Counted from the first letter of the stretch, positions 46,965-59,929 are shown. The stretch: 64,000 nt of DNA from Chrysogorgia sp. JL179-B06 (GCA_035772405.1 JAYKKM010000120.1:566001-630000), one strand, 5' to 3'. The notes: a model not told the origin generated them from the letters alone. Numbers and translations are program-made.

Positions 46965-49235
46965 TGTATATGATATAATTTATCTAAGTGATACAATTTG
47001 TGCAGATTTTAGTCTGAGGCAATTCAAGACAATTTGGATAAAATGCTGGTAAACAATGGCTATGTCACTGACTGCAATAATATATACTCAAGTAAAAGAT
47101 ATTACAACTTGGAATTCACGATTTTTAAATACCATATTTGTGCTGGAAATAACCTTTATACTTGCATAATATTATTTACAATATAGTGACTCCTTTGCTG
47201 GTGGGGTTTCACTACATCCCGGGTGTTCTTTGTCATTGTCTTTTGGACGATCCTTTTATTAGTGTTAGTATTAAGGTTGGTATTAGAAAACCATTAGGCG
47301 GGGGTTAGAAAACCCATTAGGTGGGGGTTAGGGTTAGATGTTTTGGTGTTAGCAGTTCTATGATGTATTTCATCATACAGGCATGTAAAAATATTGCCCA
47401 TATGCATGCATGAAGTTGTCATTGTTTTCTAGCATGACAGTACACATACCTGTATAATTTTTAGTTGATATTGTTGATGTTTTTTTGTGGTAGTGAAAAG
47501 TGGGGGTAATTATCTAGTCTATTTAGGCAATCCATAGACCGCATTGCAATCGTGATTCGTTCAGTGTAGACACTATACAGTGTAGACACTAATATACGTG
47601 TGCAACAGTCAATACTAAATATCACTATACACTGAAAAATATTTTCTTGATTGTTTATTTTGTGGTATTAAGCACTAATTAATTAGAACTGTTTAATATG
47701 TATAATAACTGCACTCTACCATACAGCAAAATAATATTAAAGTTTATGATTGACATTGTTCAATAAAACATGTTCCTGTATTTCTTACCGAAAATGCAAG
47801 TAGTCTAATAACCCAAGACCAAGTGCTAAAAAACTACAATGCCCATCGGTCGTGTAGCACCGTTCTCATATATGATGCAGTCAATGCATCAGTATATCAG
47901 TAATGGTATATAGTTTTACCACAAGAAATATGTTTGTTCAGTTTTTAATGGTTAATACATGTATATCTGGTAATTACGCCCCATCCCAAACGTAGACGCA
48001 TGTACGCATTGCGTACCTATTTTAACATATGCCAATGCCATGCTAGAAAACATTACGATAACAACTTAATGCATGTAAAGTTGTGGGGCAAATTCATTTG
48101 AACTTACAATTTCCAAACCAGTTTTTTTAAACCAGTTCAATTATAAATATAGCAATTAGATTTTTCAAACCAGTTCAAATTTTCTAAACAGGAACTTCTT
48201 GGGTTAAATTTTAATTTTAAAGTTTAAAATTGTCTACGGTTAGTATTGAAGTTAGCATTAGGGTTGGTATTTGAATTAGTTTTAGCATCCAATATTATTT
48301 TTCCAAATTGAGTGTGAATAGTCATGTAATCATACAGTATGTAGTAATAACCCTACATATATACATCTTACATTGCAATTTTTGACATATATTGCGCATA
48401 ATGACTGTGTTAAAGTATTTTAAATGTACAGTATTATCAAAAGAGCTTTTACAAAATTACCTTAATAGATTATTGCATGAAAAGTATTAAAGTAAAATAC
48501 ATTTATCTCTTGAATGAGAATCAAAAATATTAAATTTTACTACTGCGTTATAGTCAAGAAACAATGTTGATAATTCAATTCAGAGTGGGGAAATATTTTA
48601 TTTTAGAGCACTCATCAGTGGTGAAAAATGGTTAATTGTTTGTTATTATAAATATGTCATGAGCAAGGGTTTTACTATATCCCGGCGTTTTTGTCAGCGC
48701 CCACAAGTAATTGTCTTCTATTAGATATTTTTAGCATCCGCGAGAGGTGGAGGAAATCAGAGATATGATTGTACTGCTATCATACGATCGGACATGCCTG
48801 CATGATGAAATGCATCATAGAACTGCTAAACCCAAAACAACTAATCCTAACCTACCGCCTGATGGTTTTCTAATAAATAAAAGGATCGTCCAGAAGACAA
48901 TTGCTTGTGGGCGCTGACCAGCAAAGGAGTCACAATATATTTGAAAATAATAAACTTTATCATCAATTGAAATAAATTCTGGCACGTCATGAGTTAATAG
49001 CAAAAAATAGTTTTAATATAATTACCTATGCAAGTATCAAGGTTATTTCCAGCACATAATATCGTATTTAAAAATCGTAAATCCCATCAATTGTAATATA
49101 GTTTACTTGAGTATATATTATTGCAGTCAGTGACATTGCTACACATTGTAATAGCAGCATTTCGTCCAAATTGTCTTGAATTGCCTTAACTAAAATCTGC
49201 ACAAATTGTATCATTTGTATAAATTACATAATATA
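46965..49235. repeat. Degraded foldback of about 2.3 kb
   Basis: The left arm (about 46965-47400) and right arm (about 48780-49235) are inverted matches: ACAATTTGTGCAGATTTTAG against its inverse near 49190-49212, CAAAGGAGTCAC against GTGACTCCTTTG, and GGACGATCCTTTTATT against its inverse near 48885. The arms have several insertions and deletions. The loop (47540-48780) is AT-rich with no recognised feature. Confidence 0.65.
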
Positions 49236-49315
49236 CATTATGAGCAGTGCTGGATTAAGGTTACACGGGCCCCGTAGCAAATGAAAATTGCGGGGCCCCA
49301 CCATGAGTGGCGTAG

Positions 49316-49850
49316 GGTCAGCACTAGAGGCAATCCACCTAGGGTCTTTCACCGAGTGGGGACTAGGACTAGTGACTATATTACCAACTGTTTTTTGACT
49401 GTTTTTAACTGTTTTTAGGATTACATGATTAAAGATTAAAGACCAATAATCGGCAATTGTCAAATGCTTTTAGATTACCAATAATGGGTGCTTCCACAAC
49501 AGTAAATTGTAGGATTCTAGAACCCAACACAAAACAACCCCCCGCCCAATCCCCCGCCTTCAACTTCATTGTAACCCTAACTCCCCAACCTGTGTGTTTT
49601 AAAAAATTAAGAAATTTGAATAATTTAGCAACTAGTCGTGGTCCTCACTTGGTTGGGTTAGGATTGGTGTTGTATTGGGGTTGAGTTCTAGAATCCTACA
49701 ATATACTGTTGTGGTAATTACCCATTATTGGTAATCTAAGATTATTTGACAATTGGCAATTATTGGTAATATAAGATAAATATAATTTAGCAATTAGTCC
49801 TAGTCCCCAATCGGTTAAAGACCCTCAGTGGATTGCCTCTAGTGCTGACC
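49316..49850. mobile_element. 535-bp palindromic MITE with 9-bp target duplication
   Basis: Starts GGTCAGCACTAGAGGCAATC and ends in its inverse; flanked by GTGGCGTAG at 49307-49315 and 49851-49859. The 9-bp duplication suggests Mutator-like mobilisation. Arms of about 200 bases also share ATTACCAATAATGGGT and its inverse. Confidence 0.85.
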
Positions 49851-50020
49851 GTGGCGTAGCTAGAGGGCGCTCACGCCCAAACGACTTTGCAGGGACGTCT
49901 GCCGGAAAATTCTGGGTGGTTGATGTGAAAATGTGGGTGGTTGGGACTTGGGAAAGTTGTTGATTGTAACACGGTTAGTACCAGCCTAGAATAGGCTTTT
50001 TAATGCGCTGCTATGGGGAT

Positions 50021-50092
50021 TTACCCTGTGAGCAGAGCCTTCTTTTCCTTTGTTTCCCCTCGCTGGGAAAAGAAGGCTCTGCTCACAGGGTA
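50021..50092. mobile_element. 72-bp hairpin micro-MITE
   Basis: A 28-base near-perfect stem (TTACCCTGTGAGCAGAGCCT ... and inverse) around a 17-base loop, flanked by the 8-bp repeat ATGGGGAT (50013-50020 and 50093-50100). Confidence 0.8.
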
Positions 50093-50329
50093 ATGGGGAT
50101 TGGGAAGCAAATTCGATGCAGCTCCTGTAGTATAAATAAGATCCGAAATCTCCGCAAAAAAAACGAAAATCAAAATAGGAGGCCTAGTGTTGAGATATAC
50201 AATAATGATGATAAATAATGATAGCATTAAAATGTCGGTGAATCTTGTGAATACAAGAACGTGCATGCTTTTCTCAATGCGTGGGAGTTTGGAGAAGCTG
50301 TTCCATGATGTTTTTATTATTTTTAATGA

Positions 50330-50570
50330 AGCACAACTTGACGGCTCAATTTTAGAATATTGTAACGCTTTTGAAACTCTGCCTCACCTTACCTGTTTCA
50401 TCAGCACACGATGAAAGAGCGTTCAACTGCATGAAACGTTCAACTGCATGAATCGAGAAGCACAATATCCGAAAAGCAACTCTCAAACCTTGCATGCATG
50501 CATATCAATAAATCGAGAACTTGTTTCATCAATTTCTATTAGAGAACTTCAAAAAACATTTTTAAACTCG
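50330..50570 (+). pseudogene. hAT transposase C-terminal remnant
   Basis: Broken frames reading FETLPHLTCFISTR, then DERAFNCMKRST, then ISEKQLSNLACMHI. This order matches the C-terminal dimerisation domain of hAT transposases (usually S-A-ERSFS..LK, then MSEERLS-LAL-I). Several frameshifts; not functional. Confidence 0.65.
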
Positions 50571-51563
50571 AAAACCAGACGAATATTTCCATGACTTACG
50601 TGAACACATTGTATCTTTGTAGTACTTTCCAGTCACAGGCAGTTCCAGTCATATGTATATATGCACTACAGATACAATTCTACATGATTGTAGAATTTAA
50701 CACGCCCATTTTGACCACGCCCATTTCCACGGAAAATTTGGAACGGCACTGGCCCTATGTATCAATTTTCAATGGCATGTCGGCATTTAAACTCTTTCAT
50801 TTCATATATACTATACAATGTAGACTATAGCATATATGGGTCTATGAACTAACTGGACTCATGCAGAGACAACCTCGTACCCAGGGCATTTTGCCTCCAC
50901 GGCGGAAGGTCGACGAAAATGGCCCGGGATCGGCTACAACTCAATTAATTCAGCCGAGTATAATTTATTTATCTAAATCTGAATGCTGTCTTCAAATTTT
51001 ACAGCAAATTAGAAGTGATAGCTTTGCTAAATTGGATATATGTTTCTTCATACCTTTTATAAGAGATAACCATGGATGTATGGTGGATTATTAAGCTTGT
51101 TAGCTGCTTTTATGCCGATGAATGCTGACATGAACAACTCTGAAGAGCATTGAATATTTCTCAATTATTCAGGTCAACAAAGTAGACCAAGGAAATGGAA
51201 CAAAGACCACAAAAATTATCATATCTAAACACCCAGAAATTCTTGTTGTTTTGGGGTCAGTTACAATCCAATAATTTACTACTTACAATGCCGGAGGCTG
51301 GTACAAAATACTCGTGAGGGCAACGTATATGTTCGTTATAAAATACTTCGTTATAAAAATATATGTTCGTTACAAAATACTCGTGAGGGCAATGTATGTG
51401 TTCTTCATATGGAACCTTCCATATATGGAATACGTTTGGTAAATCGCTATCTTTTCTTCTTCGTTGCTTTGGTTTGCAGGGCCCCAATGCGGGGGCCCCC
51501 AAATCGCGGAGCCTGTAGCATTTGCTACATCTGCTACTGTACTAATCCGGCCCTGATTATAAG

Positions 51564-52336
51564 GTCCTCGATTTTCCTCAACATTATTTGCCATTCTTAA
51601 CAATAGTGCAACGTACACGATATACTGTAGCCTATTAAAAAATATATACACAGCCGTATAATAATAATATCAATATTGGCATTGTATTCCAAATACCTTG
51701 GAGATGAGAGTTGATATCCTCTTTGCCTTTGCCAGACTTCATTTTATGTTGCGCGCGCAAGATATCTTCCGCGCGCATATCTTCAAATGTTGTGCAATAG
51801 TTACAAATATTGCGCGCGACGTCAGCGCTCACATAGCAAGGAATGAAAGCCTTTGGTTTTTGCAATGCTATTAATGTGGGTGCCAATTCGATCTCTGTAT
51901 ATTTACTAATATTTTACTATGTTTTTCCGTAGTCACGTTTGTAAGCTTAAGTTCATATGCGGTCAATGCTAAATCGAATAGTCTATGTAACAGTTTAGTT
52001 CATTTTGCAGTTACTGCAGTTCATTCCCTAGACGGGTTTGTAAACCGGTGTAAAATATCGTTGAATACGATTTATTAGCCAATCGTACCCTCTTGCCGCA
52101 AGCTTCTGGCATAACAACGAGGTGCGGAAATAACATCTTCCTCGCATTGTGGTAACAACTCTGTTTCGTGCACTATACCCGCCTCGTATCGGCTTCTCGC
52201 CGCCGATCTTTCTGCCTCTGATTATCGAGTGCTGCTCGTTCCCCGATTGCTTCAAGTTTGTTTGATGGGTCCATTGGGTCGTCGTCGGTTTCTTGGATTG
52301 GCCGGGCTTTATGTTAAATATAATGAATTACTATTA
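51564..52336. other. No supported gene
   Basis: Includes a short run of GCGCGC-rich words at 51745-51830 and a segment inverted relative to 45510-45570. Short open frames show no splice context. Confidence 0.45.
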
Positions 52337-52880
52337 ACTAGGAGTAATCAAAGATAATCAGTGTAAGTGCGTTCGACGCATGTGAACCAGCTGAGCAAAT
52401 GGTGAATGAAGTTTGGTTTACAAACATAAAATTATGCTGTAACGAATTATGAAAATAAATATAGCAAATAAATATATTACAGCGTCTTAATTGAAGGAGA
52501 CACTGTAACCTCATAATTAATGTTTTTTGACAACGGTGAAATTCCGCATTCCCGTTCGTTAGTTCGATTTGAAATATGACCGCTAGATAAGTCAGCAAAT
52601 ATTACATATGTGAAGTTCGATTTGGCAAAAGTGTCGCTTGATGGTTGTTCGAATAAGATGTATGGCGTTCAAATGGTCATATTGAATTTTGACATTATAA
52701 ACGCGCCATATGATTACCGTATGTTACTTTAATATTACAAGGCTATATGATCGCCTTTATCCTCCATGCTATAGAAAATTTCTAGCATCATTCTGCTGGC
52801 ATGCCTAATGCTGAACACTTCTACTGACAACCTCGTATCCACTGCTCCTGTGTCAGTCCCGAGGCAGCATTTATTATTAT
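52337..52880. repeat. Dispersed repeat R, copy 3 (shorter)
   Basis: Same word order as 28313-29045, with deletions (for example between the CGCCTTTAT and CCATGCTATAGAAAATTTCT words). Confidence 0.7.
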
Positions 52881-53149
52881 TATTTAGAGAGTTGAAGAAA
52901 ACGATTATTCCAACGGTTATCCGATATGGAAGCGAACACTTGGCGCGCTTTGGCCGGATGATGAGTAAAGTGGTTTGATATAATAAAAGTGTCGTGTTGC
53001 ATTTAGTGCATGATATCAAATCATGACTTTTCAATTAATTCATGGTTTAATATAACGAAATGGCGCATTACTATGGTCATTTATATGAAATCATGACTTA
53101 CACGGCAATTCATTATTTCAAATCAAGCGACTGCCGTCTTTGTATTATA

Positions 53150-54180
53150 TTTTCTATTATATACAGCACCTATTGCAGATGTAATCCGTAAGCATAATAT
53201 TGGATTTCACCTTTATGCTGATGACACACAAATATATATTGCATTTAAATCGTCAGTGGCTGGTGAAGCTGAGTTGGCAAAATCAAGGCTTGAAGCATAT
53301 GTATGTGACATTGATAACTGGAGCTGCAAAATATGTTAAAAATGAACAGGGACAAAACGGAACTTATGATTCTTAGTGCTCATCATCGTCCCCAACCACC
53401 TATTACATCTGTGTTAGTTTGTGACGAAGTCATCACACCTACAACGTGTGCCAAAAATATTGGCGTGACTTTGGATCCAACCATGTCCATGGAAAACCAG
53501 ATAAACGCTACATGTAAATCAGCATTTTTTCATCTACGGAGTCTCAGCCAAATAAGGAAATACATTTCTACACAGTCATGTGCTACATTAGTGCATGCAT
53601 TCATCACGTTGAGGCTAGATTTTTGCAACTCATTATACTCATTATACGATTGATAAAGAAACTTCAAAGTGTCCAAAACGCTGCAGCTAGATTGATTAGC
53701 TTATCTCGAAAATATGATCATCTCACCCCACGGCTTAAAGAACTACACTGGTTGCCAGTCGAGTATAGAATTCAATTTAAAATACTACTGCTAACTTTTA
53801 AATGTATTAATAAGACCGCTCCTATATATTTACAAGATCTCGTGCGATTTTATACACCCAAGCGCCTCTTGAGATCCTCCACAAATAATTATCTAGAGAC
53901 GCCACGTTACAACCTACGCGGCTATGGATATAGATCGTTTTCGGTAGCAGCACCAATATTATGGAACTCTCTACCAAGTAACATTAGAGCGCCTGGAAAT
54001 TCATTAGAAATTTTTAAGAAACTTCTTAAAACTCATCTTTTTAAGACTGCTTTTTATGAACCTCAACCTTTCTTATTTAATTAGACTAATCTAACTATTT
54101 TATATGATGTGAAGCGCTAATGGGACTACACGGAATCAGCGCTATATAAATATTTGTATATTATTATTATATTATATGAA
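53150..54180 (+). mobile_element. 5'-truncated L2/CR1-like LINE
   Basis: The catalytic motif YADD occurs in GFHLYADDTQIYIAF. KMNRDKTELMIL, NIGVTLDPTMSMENQINATC, KLQSVQNAAARLI, LKELHWLPVEYRIQFKILLL and SFSVAAPILWNSLP follow, the typical order of an L2/CR1-type RT C-terminus. Frameshifts occur near 53330 and 53640. The 3' tail has GCGCTATATAAATA (54139-54152) and TATTATTAT repeats. The endonuclease and N-terminal RT are missing. Confidence 0.85.
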
Positions 54181-54869
54181 ATCATTACTAAAACGGCAAT
54201 TCAAGGTTTGATATAATGTTAACTGTTTGTTTACATTATATCATATCATTAGCAAAAATCGCAATTCATGTTTACAATAAATAATTTTTGGACACATACA
54301 CAAAAGAAGATGTAATGAGAGAAAGAAGAGAGTTGGTGAGATTATTAGACAGAGATGTGTTTTATTAATTATGCGTTTGGCCTTGGTGGGTTAAGGAAAC
54401 GTTTTGGTAACTGACTTTATTTTTTATTGGAAATGGCTGCGCACTCTGATGTGTGATTGGAAAGTGGACGATACTGTCGCAATACTGGAGGACAAGTCGT
54501 GAAACAAAGGAGAAGAGAGCAAAGCAAATAGACTTTTTAATTGAAAATGTGGAAAACAACAAAGAGAAGTGGTTTTATTTTGACCATATAATAAGGTGTT
54601 TTATTTCAATGGAGATTTAAAATCATAGAGAAGATTAAAAGGGAAAATGCGGATAATTATAAATTTGAAATTTATGGAGAAATATTGTATGCGTTGTGAA
54701 AGTCATGAATAATGAATGATATATACATGCATATCGCCGTTCGTTTTTGAAGTTTATTAGTGTAAAATTATACACGATGTATTAGACCTACGGTAAACGA
54801 TCACTATATGTAATGTTGATGTTTTAAGTTTTGTTATATTTGTGGATAATATAACATTGTCCCATTTGA

Positions 54870-55640
54870 AAGGCAAGAACGAGGCAACAACATAATATTG
54901 TTTGTTGCGTGGTTTTTGAAATAGAACGAGGCAACAACATATAATATTGTTCCGTTCAATAGCGATATGTTGCGCAGTTTTGAAATAGAACGAGGCAACA
55001 ACATATAATACTCTTCCGTTCCATAGTGATATGTTGCGTGGTTTTGAAATAGAACGAGGCAACAACATATAATATTGTTCCGTTCAATAGCGATATGTTG
55101 CGCAGTTTTGAAATAGAACGAGGCAACAACATATAATACTCTTCCGTTCCATAGTGATATGTTGCGCAGTTTTGAAATAGAACGAGGCAACAACATATAA
55201 TACTGTTCCGTTCCATAGCGATATGTTGCGCAGTTTTGAAATAGAACGAGGTAACAACATATAATACTCTTCCGTTCCATAGTGATATGTTGCGCAGTTT
55301 TGAAATAGAACGAGGCAACAACATATAATACTGTTCCGCTCCATAGCGTTGCGTAGTTTTGAAATAGAAGGAGGCAACAACATATAATACTCTTCCGTTC
55401 CATGGTGATATGTTGCGTGGTTTTGAAATAGAACGAGGCAACAACATATAATACTGTCCGCTCCATAGCGTTGCGTAGTTTTGAAATAGAAGGAGGCAAC
55501 AACATATAATACTCTTCCGTTCCATAGTGATATGTAGCGTGGTTTTGAAATAGAACGAGGCAACAACATGTAATATAGTTTCATTCAATTGCGATATGTT
55601 GCGTAGTTTTGAAATAGAACGAGGCAACAACATATAATAT
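54870..55640. repeat. 64-bp tandem array, about 12 copies
   Basis: Each unit contains GAAATAGAACGAGGCAACAA, CATATAATAC and a CCGTTCCATAGTGATATGTT variant. Two sub-types (GTTGCGCAG and GTTGCGTGG) alternate, and shorter units with CATAGCGTTGCG appear near 55340 and 55460. Frames reading MLLPRSISKLRNIS are repeat translations. Confidence 0.95.
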
Positions 55641-56580
55641 TAGATATACGACCCGATATCAGATTTATATTTCATTATCAGGTTTATATATTTCATTCAA
55701 TTTCAATAGCTATGGTTTTCAATTACGGTCTTTCGTCAATTTTCCGCTCGTAACGAGTGGACCAATTGGACAAATTGAACGACCGGACGAATATATATTT
55801 ATGGAAGTGTAGGGTGAACCCCACTGGTGAACCCCCGCGAACTCAAGACGTTTACTAGACGCAATTACTGGTTTCAAATGACGAATTTGACGACTCGTTC
55901 CACCCGTATCTGTTCGACAGTATTGGACATGTATGTTTTTTTATACACACTGTATAGGCACTAGGCACTGTATATAGGTTGTAGGCTGTTAATGTCTGAA
56001 ATGGTATTTCTTTTACTGTTTATATCTACGAATTCAGAAGCAATATAATATGACAAATGTGTGCGACGGTATAAAACATCAATATCCGTACTAGCAAACA
56101 CACACACTGACACTGTCTTCGTCCAAATTCGGGCGCTTTCTCGATATATCAAACCGAAATTCAAATAATCGCTAATCCTAAACCTAACCCCTACCCCTAA
56201 TCCTAATCCTAACCCTAACCCTAGAACTGACTTGGGTTGATGTTATAATAATTTTACATTTCGGTTGCTCATATATCGAGAAAGGGCCCAAATTTTTGGT
56301 ATAGTACGTGAAATTTTATACACAAGAACCTGACCAAAACATTGGTGAGTTTAAACACAATGGCTCAGATAAACAACAAAGTAGTTCAATACCTATTGTG
56401 GACCAAAAAAGCGAAGGAAGAAGCCTACTCGACAGCGTCATCTCGGCGAACTTTCGGTGTCTTTAACGGTTAACTTCCATGTGCCGAACTCATGTGCCGA
56501 ACTCATCTAACTTCACATGCATGTGCCGAACTCAATGCAAATGAATAGTCTTTTGTTTAAGCTCATTTGCAGTTAAGCTT
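55641..56580. other. Mixed AT-rich stretch with telomere-like tract
   Basis: Contains a fragment related to the 113-bp satellite (55745-55790), the inverted counterpart of the 36754 terminus (55935-55954), and CCTAACCC-type units at 56170-56223. No gene support. Confidence 0.5.
56170..56223. repeat. Short degenerate CCCTAA-type tract
   Basis: TCCTAAACCTAACCCCTACC and AATCCTAACCCTAACCCTAG: several imperfect copies of the animal telomere hexamer (complement TTAGGG). Confidence 0.6.
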
Positions 56581-57308
56581 GATTTCGATTAAGCGAATAT
56601 AGTCGCGGGAACGACTTTTTCCTTTTGTTTTACAAGCGCTCGTGTGCAACCAACTAGAAAACCATTCAATTTGTACAATAGAAAAGTCGTTCGCGCGAAA
56701 TCCACCTTATAGTCGTGTTCGATTAAAGGATGAAAATTGAACAAGCAAACCAATCCTTCGATATCTGAGTAATCCTTGCAGTAAATTACTCAAATTGTGT
56801 TTTTCTTAAGAGCAGAGATAATAATGTAGTAAGTTATTATTGTCATATTTTTTATTACACTCGGTGGGTCGTGGAATTGTGTTTTGAGACAGGTATCCGT
56901 TGCTCGTTGTTTGCCGTTTGATGCCTTCAAGACACGCAGTTTCCTGGCAAAGCCGATAGTATATAAGATCCTTATATTCCATATATTCTATACTGTGAAT
57001 AGAGGAACAGATATTACGTTAGATGAAGCGAACGCTCACTGCTGTAATTCACTGCCATTGTATTGGACAAGGCCATTGTAATCGAATCAGAAGGTTACAG
57101 GTTTGATTCCTGTACGGGACTCCTGAGGATATGAACTTGACGATCGTCCACGTATCGTCTCTCTATACTCCGAGCTCTCCCACATTCACTTCAACATTGT
57201 GTATATTAAGGCATGTAAGCGAATATAGTCGCGCGAATGACTTTTCTATTGTATACATTGAATGGTTTTCTAGTTTGTTGCACACGATATTCGCTTAATC
57301 GAAATCCA
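56581..57308. mobile_element. Foldback element around a tRNA-like segment
   Basis: Left end GATTTCGATTAAGCGAATAT with its inverse at about 57287-57308. Inner partial repeats GCGAATATAGTCGCG and AGAAAACCATTCAAT also occur in both orientations. Border positions are approximate. Confidence 0.5.
57052..57121 (+). tRNA. tRNA-Arg-like sequence, probably a pseudogene
   Basis: T arm ACAGG-TTTGATT-CCTGT is perfect and is followed by an acceptor-like ACGGGACT. Upstream GTATTGGACAAGGC resembles a D arm, and AATCGAATCAGAAGGTT an anticodon arm with variable loop. The 5' half of the anticodon stem does not pair well and the 5' acceptor strand is unclear, so I judge it a decayed tRNA-Arg copy or SINE head. 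Confidence 0.4.
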
Positions 57309-57454
57309 GACACAAAAATAGGTATGCAATGCGTACATGCGTCTACGTTTGGATGGCACATATGTATGGTAGTAAAACTGGAAACAATTAACATTTGGTA
57401 TTTACACTCGTCGGAAGTGATTGCTATAATGATTTCAGGTGAAGGAAAATCGTC

Positions 57455-58168
57455 ACTTTACACATTAATTGGTGGACTAGTGCAGATAATGGATTGGAGT
57501 GACCACGCATATAACATCAGCAAAAAAGCGAATAAAATGCTGGGACTTCTCAAACGCTGTACCCTAGCATTTCGACGCCCTGAAACAAGACGCGTCCTCT
57601 ACATCCCACTTCTCCTACGTAAGCCAATTGTGGGCTCCGCCAAAAGTTGACCCTATCCAAGAGATGGAGAAAATTCAACGACGTGCAACTAAATTCATCT
57701 TGGACCTTAATTACCTTTCAGTGATACCTTACCAGGAAAGACTATTGTCTTTAGATATTTTACCTGTATCCTATTGGCTTGAACTATACGATCTGCTTTT
57801 CTTGCTTAAAGTCGTCAACGGTTTGGTGTCCTTCCCTTCCGGCGTCTGTCCAGCATTTTATGTTGCAGCAAAATGTACACGCAGTAGTACAAGTAGAGGG
57901 AGACAGTTAATCGTGAGGAAATGCAGAACTACGACTTATCAAACCAGCTATTTCGTAAGAATAGCTAAACTGTGGAACATATTTACCACGTGATCTAACA
58001 CTAGAAGATCAGTCATTCTTCGGTTTTAAAAAGAAACTGAATAGTTGTTATAAAGATGCTTTAAGAACTGTTTATGACACTGACGACTGCAGAACATGGA
58101 AGTCAATCTGCATAAAATGTAAATCCGCACGTTTGTTGTACGATAAGCCGCATTGTTGTTATTGACAG
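57455..58168 (+). pseudogene. LINE reverse transcriptase C-terminal fragment
   Basis: Frames read WSDHAYNISKKANKMLGLLK, then EMEKIQRRATKFIL and LLSLDILPVSYWLELYDLLF, then a Cys-containing end (KSICIKCKSARLLYD). That is the thumb and C-terminal region of a non-LTR RT. Frame breaks occur near 57615 and 57985. No catalytic motif remains. Confidence 0.75.
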
Positions 58169-58459
58169 CATCTTTTTAGATTTTTAATATTCTTAACTTT
58201 TTAGATTTTTAATATTCTTAACTTTTAATATTGTAATATAGCATTTATAAATTTTAGTCGGGGTTACAGTAATTGGGGTAACCTGTTGTACCTACCATTT
58301 TTATCATTTACATGGTTTAATAAAGTGATTTAAAGATTAAAGATTAAAGATACAGTAATTGGTGGACTCGGGGGCAATTAATATTGGCAATCCATAATTT
58401 TCTAGAAATCGGAGATATTCTAACGTCTGACTATACTAAGGTGGTTTTATTCAGACATA

Positions 58460-59686
58460 CAGTGGAACACCTATTAAGCGACCAGTTATCAATGTCGCAA
58501 AGTTATTATCAGTATAATACTGTAAATGGAACCCCTACTAAGCGGCCGCGGCCACCTTTCGGCCGTCCGGATGAAGGTTCTGCTATTGTTTTTACCCCTA
58601 TTAAGCGGCCAACAAAAATGTAATGTTTTTATAAAAGAAAATGTAATAAAACCCACATTGGTATGAAACAGTGCGGCGTTGTTTGAAGAAACGTGATGAC
58701 AGTCCACAGTCAGCAATAAAATGCGACAAAAAAGTGATAAAAAATCCGTGTTAGTAGCTAGTGTTAAAGTAGCTGGTGAGGCAATGGAACTAGGCGAGAA
58801 GCTGCTAAACTTTGTGCAGTATCAATTCAAACGATATAATTTATGCATTGCGTCTGACGTAATATATGAACAAAGTTTGAGTGTTTCATCAGGGGATCCA
58901 AACACGAGAAAACATGATGAAAACACGAGCGCGAAGCGCGAGTGTTTTTATTGTTTTCGAGTGTTTGGACCCCTGATGAAACACGATAAACGAGTTGTTT
59001 ATATGGCTTCTCAATCGAACACGGATTTAATTGGATGTTTACTTAAAACGCATTTGAGAACAAACCCTCATGGGACTGAACTCACGAGGGTGTGTAAAAT
59101 TTATTCAGAAAATTAACAGACTATGTTCAGTTGAGGATGAGCGAAGACGCGGAGGCAGGTCGTTTCGTTCTCCAAAAAATGAATTATTAATTAAGATCTC
59201 AGCAATTTGATCAAAACCGGGTTTGATCTAACAACTGTGGTGGTATATGATTTTTACGTGTTTTACTCGAGTATCCAGCCTCAGTCATGTGATAAAATAA
59301 AGTGATTTCATTGGCTAATTGGCTCATGAATTATTATTGAGTTTGAGAAAGATACAGAATTGCTGTTTTTATATGTCAACTTAACTTGTATCGCCATATT
59401 TTCTTGAGAGGAATTCTATGATTCTTGAAACAAATAGTGTTTTCACGACAATTTTTATCAGTGTTTGTAGTTTCAAAATGCATGGTACATTTATAAACAA
59501 CATTTTTTATACAACACTTTGTGTTCAACAGTTTTCATAAGCCATCAAGCATGATCTTTTTGAAATAAAATTACATTTCTGCCACGCCTTATGTTAATTT
59601 TGACAAATTCCTATTAAGCGGCCAACCCCTGTTAAGCGGCTACTTGCCAATTCCCCGAGCGTGGCCGATTAATAGGGGTTCCACTG
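58460..59686. mobile_element. pogo/Tigger relic
   Basis: Ends CAGTGGAACACCTATTAAGC and the inverse of CAGTGGAACCCCTATTAATC, with TA on both sides. Sub-terminal repeats of CCTATTAAGCGGCC appear at both ends. The remaining coding region (58721-58880) reads GEKLLNFVQYQFKRYNLCIA then SDVIYEQSL, like the CENP-B type helix-turn-helix of Tigger transposases. The DDE domain is missing. Confidence 0.8.
58878..58988. repeat. 111-bp hairpin insertion inside the Tigger relic
   Basis: GTGTTTCATCAGGGGATCCA and its near inverse (TGGACCCCTGATGAAACAC) enclose AACACGAGCGCGAAGCGCGA, itself palindromic. It interrupts the Tigger coding remnant. Confidence 0.75.
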
Positions 59687-59929
59687 TATTCAGAGTCCGA
59701 ATTTCCCCCATCTGCAGGGGATATTCACACCCGGAATACCATAGAATAGCTGTGAATACCACCAATATTCCAATTAATATTCAATGGTACAGCAATCTGA
59801 ATACGCGGCTTTAATTTTCATGCATTGAAGATTAGAAGAAAACTAATATCCATTCTCATGTAAGGTGACAAATAACTTTCATTAAAACAACACATGTTTT
59901 GGGGTGGAGTGTCCTTTTAAAAACTGATG

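Larger units (their letters stand above)
49245..51555. mobile_element. hAT relic with transposase C-terminal fragment
   Basis: Ends CAGTGCTGGATTAAGG and the inverse of CAGGGCCGGATTAGTA; flanks ATTATGAG (49237-49244) and ATTATAAG (51556-51563) are an 8-bp duplication with one mismatch. Two smaller MITEs lie inside. The remnant at 50330-50570 matches a hAT dimerisation domain. Confidence 0.7.

Noticed and set aside
43690..55640. CRISPR-like look of the 113-bp and 64-bp arrays
   Set aside because: Whole units repeat with no unique spacers, and the DNA is clearly eukaryotic.
46795..56223. Interstitial telomere or chromosome-fusion point
   Set aside because: CCCTAA-like tracts are short and degenerate, separate from each other, and not arranged head to head.
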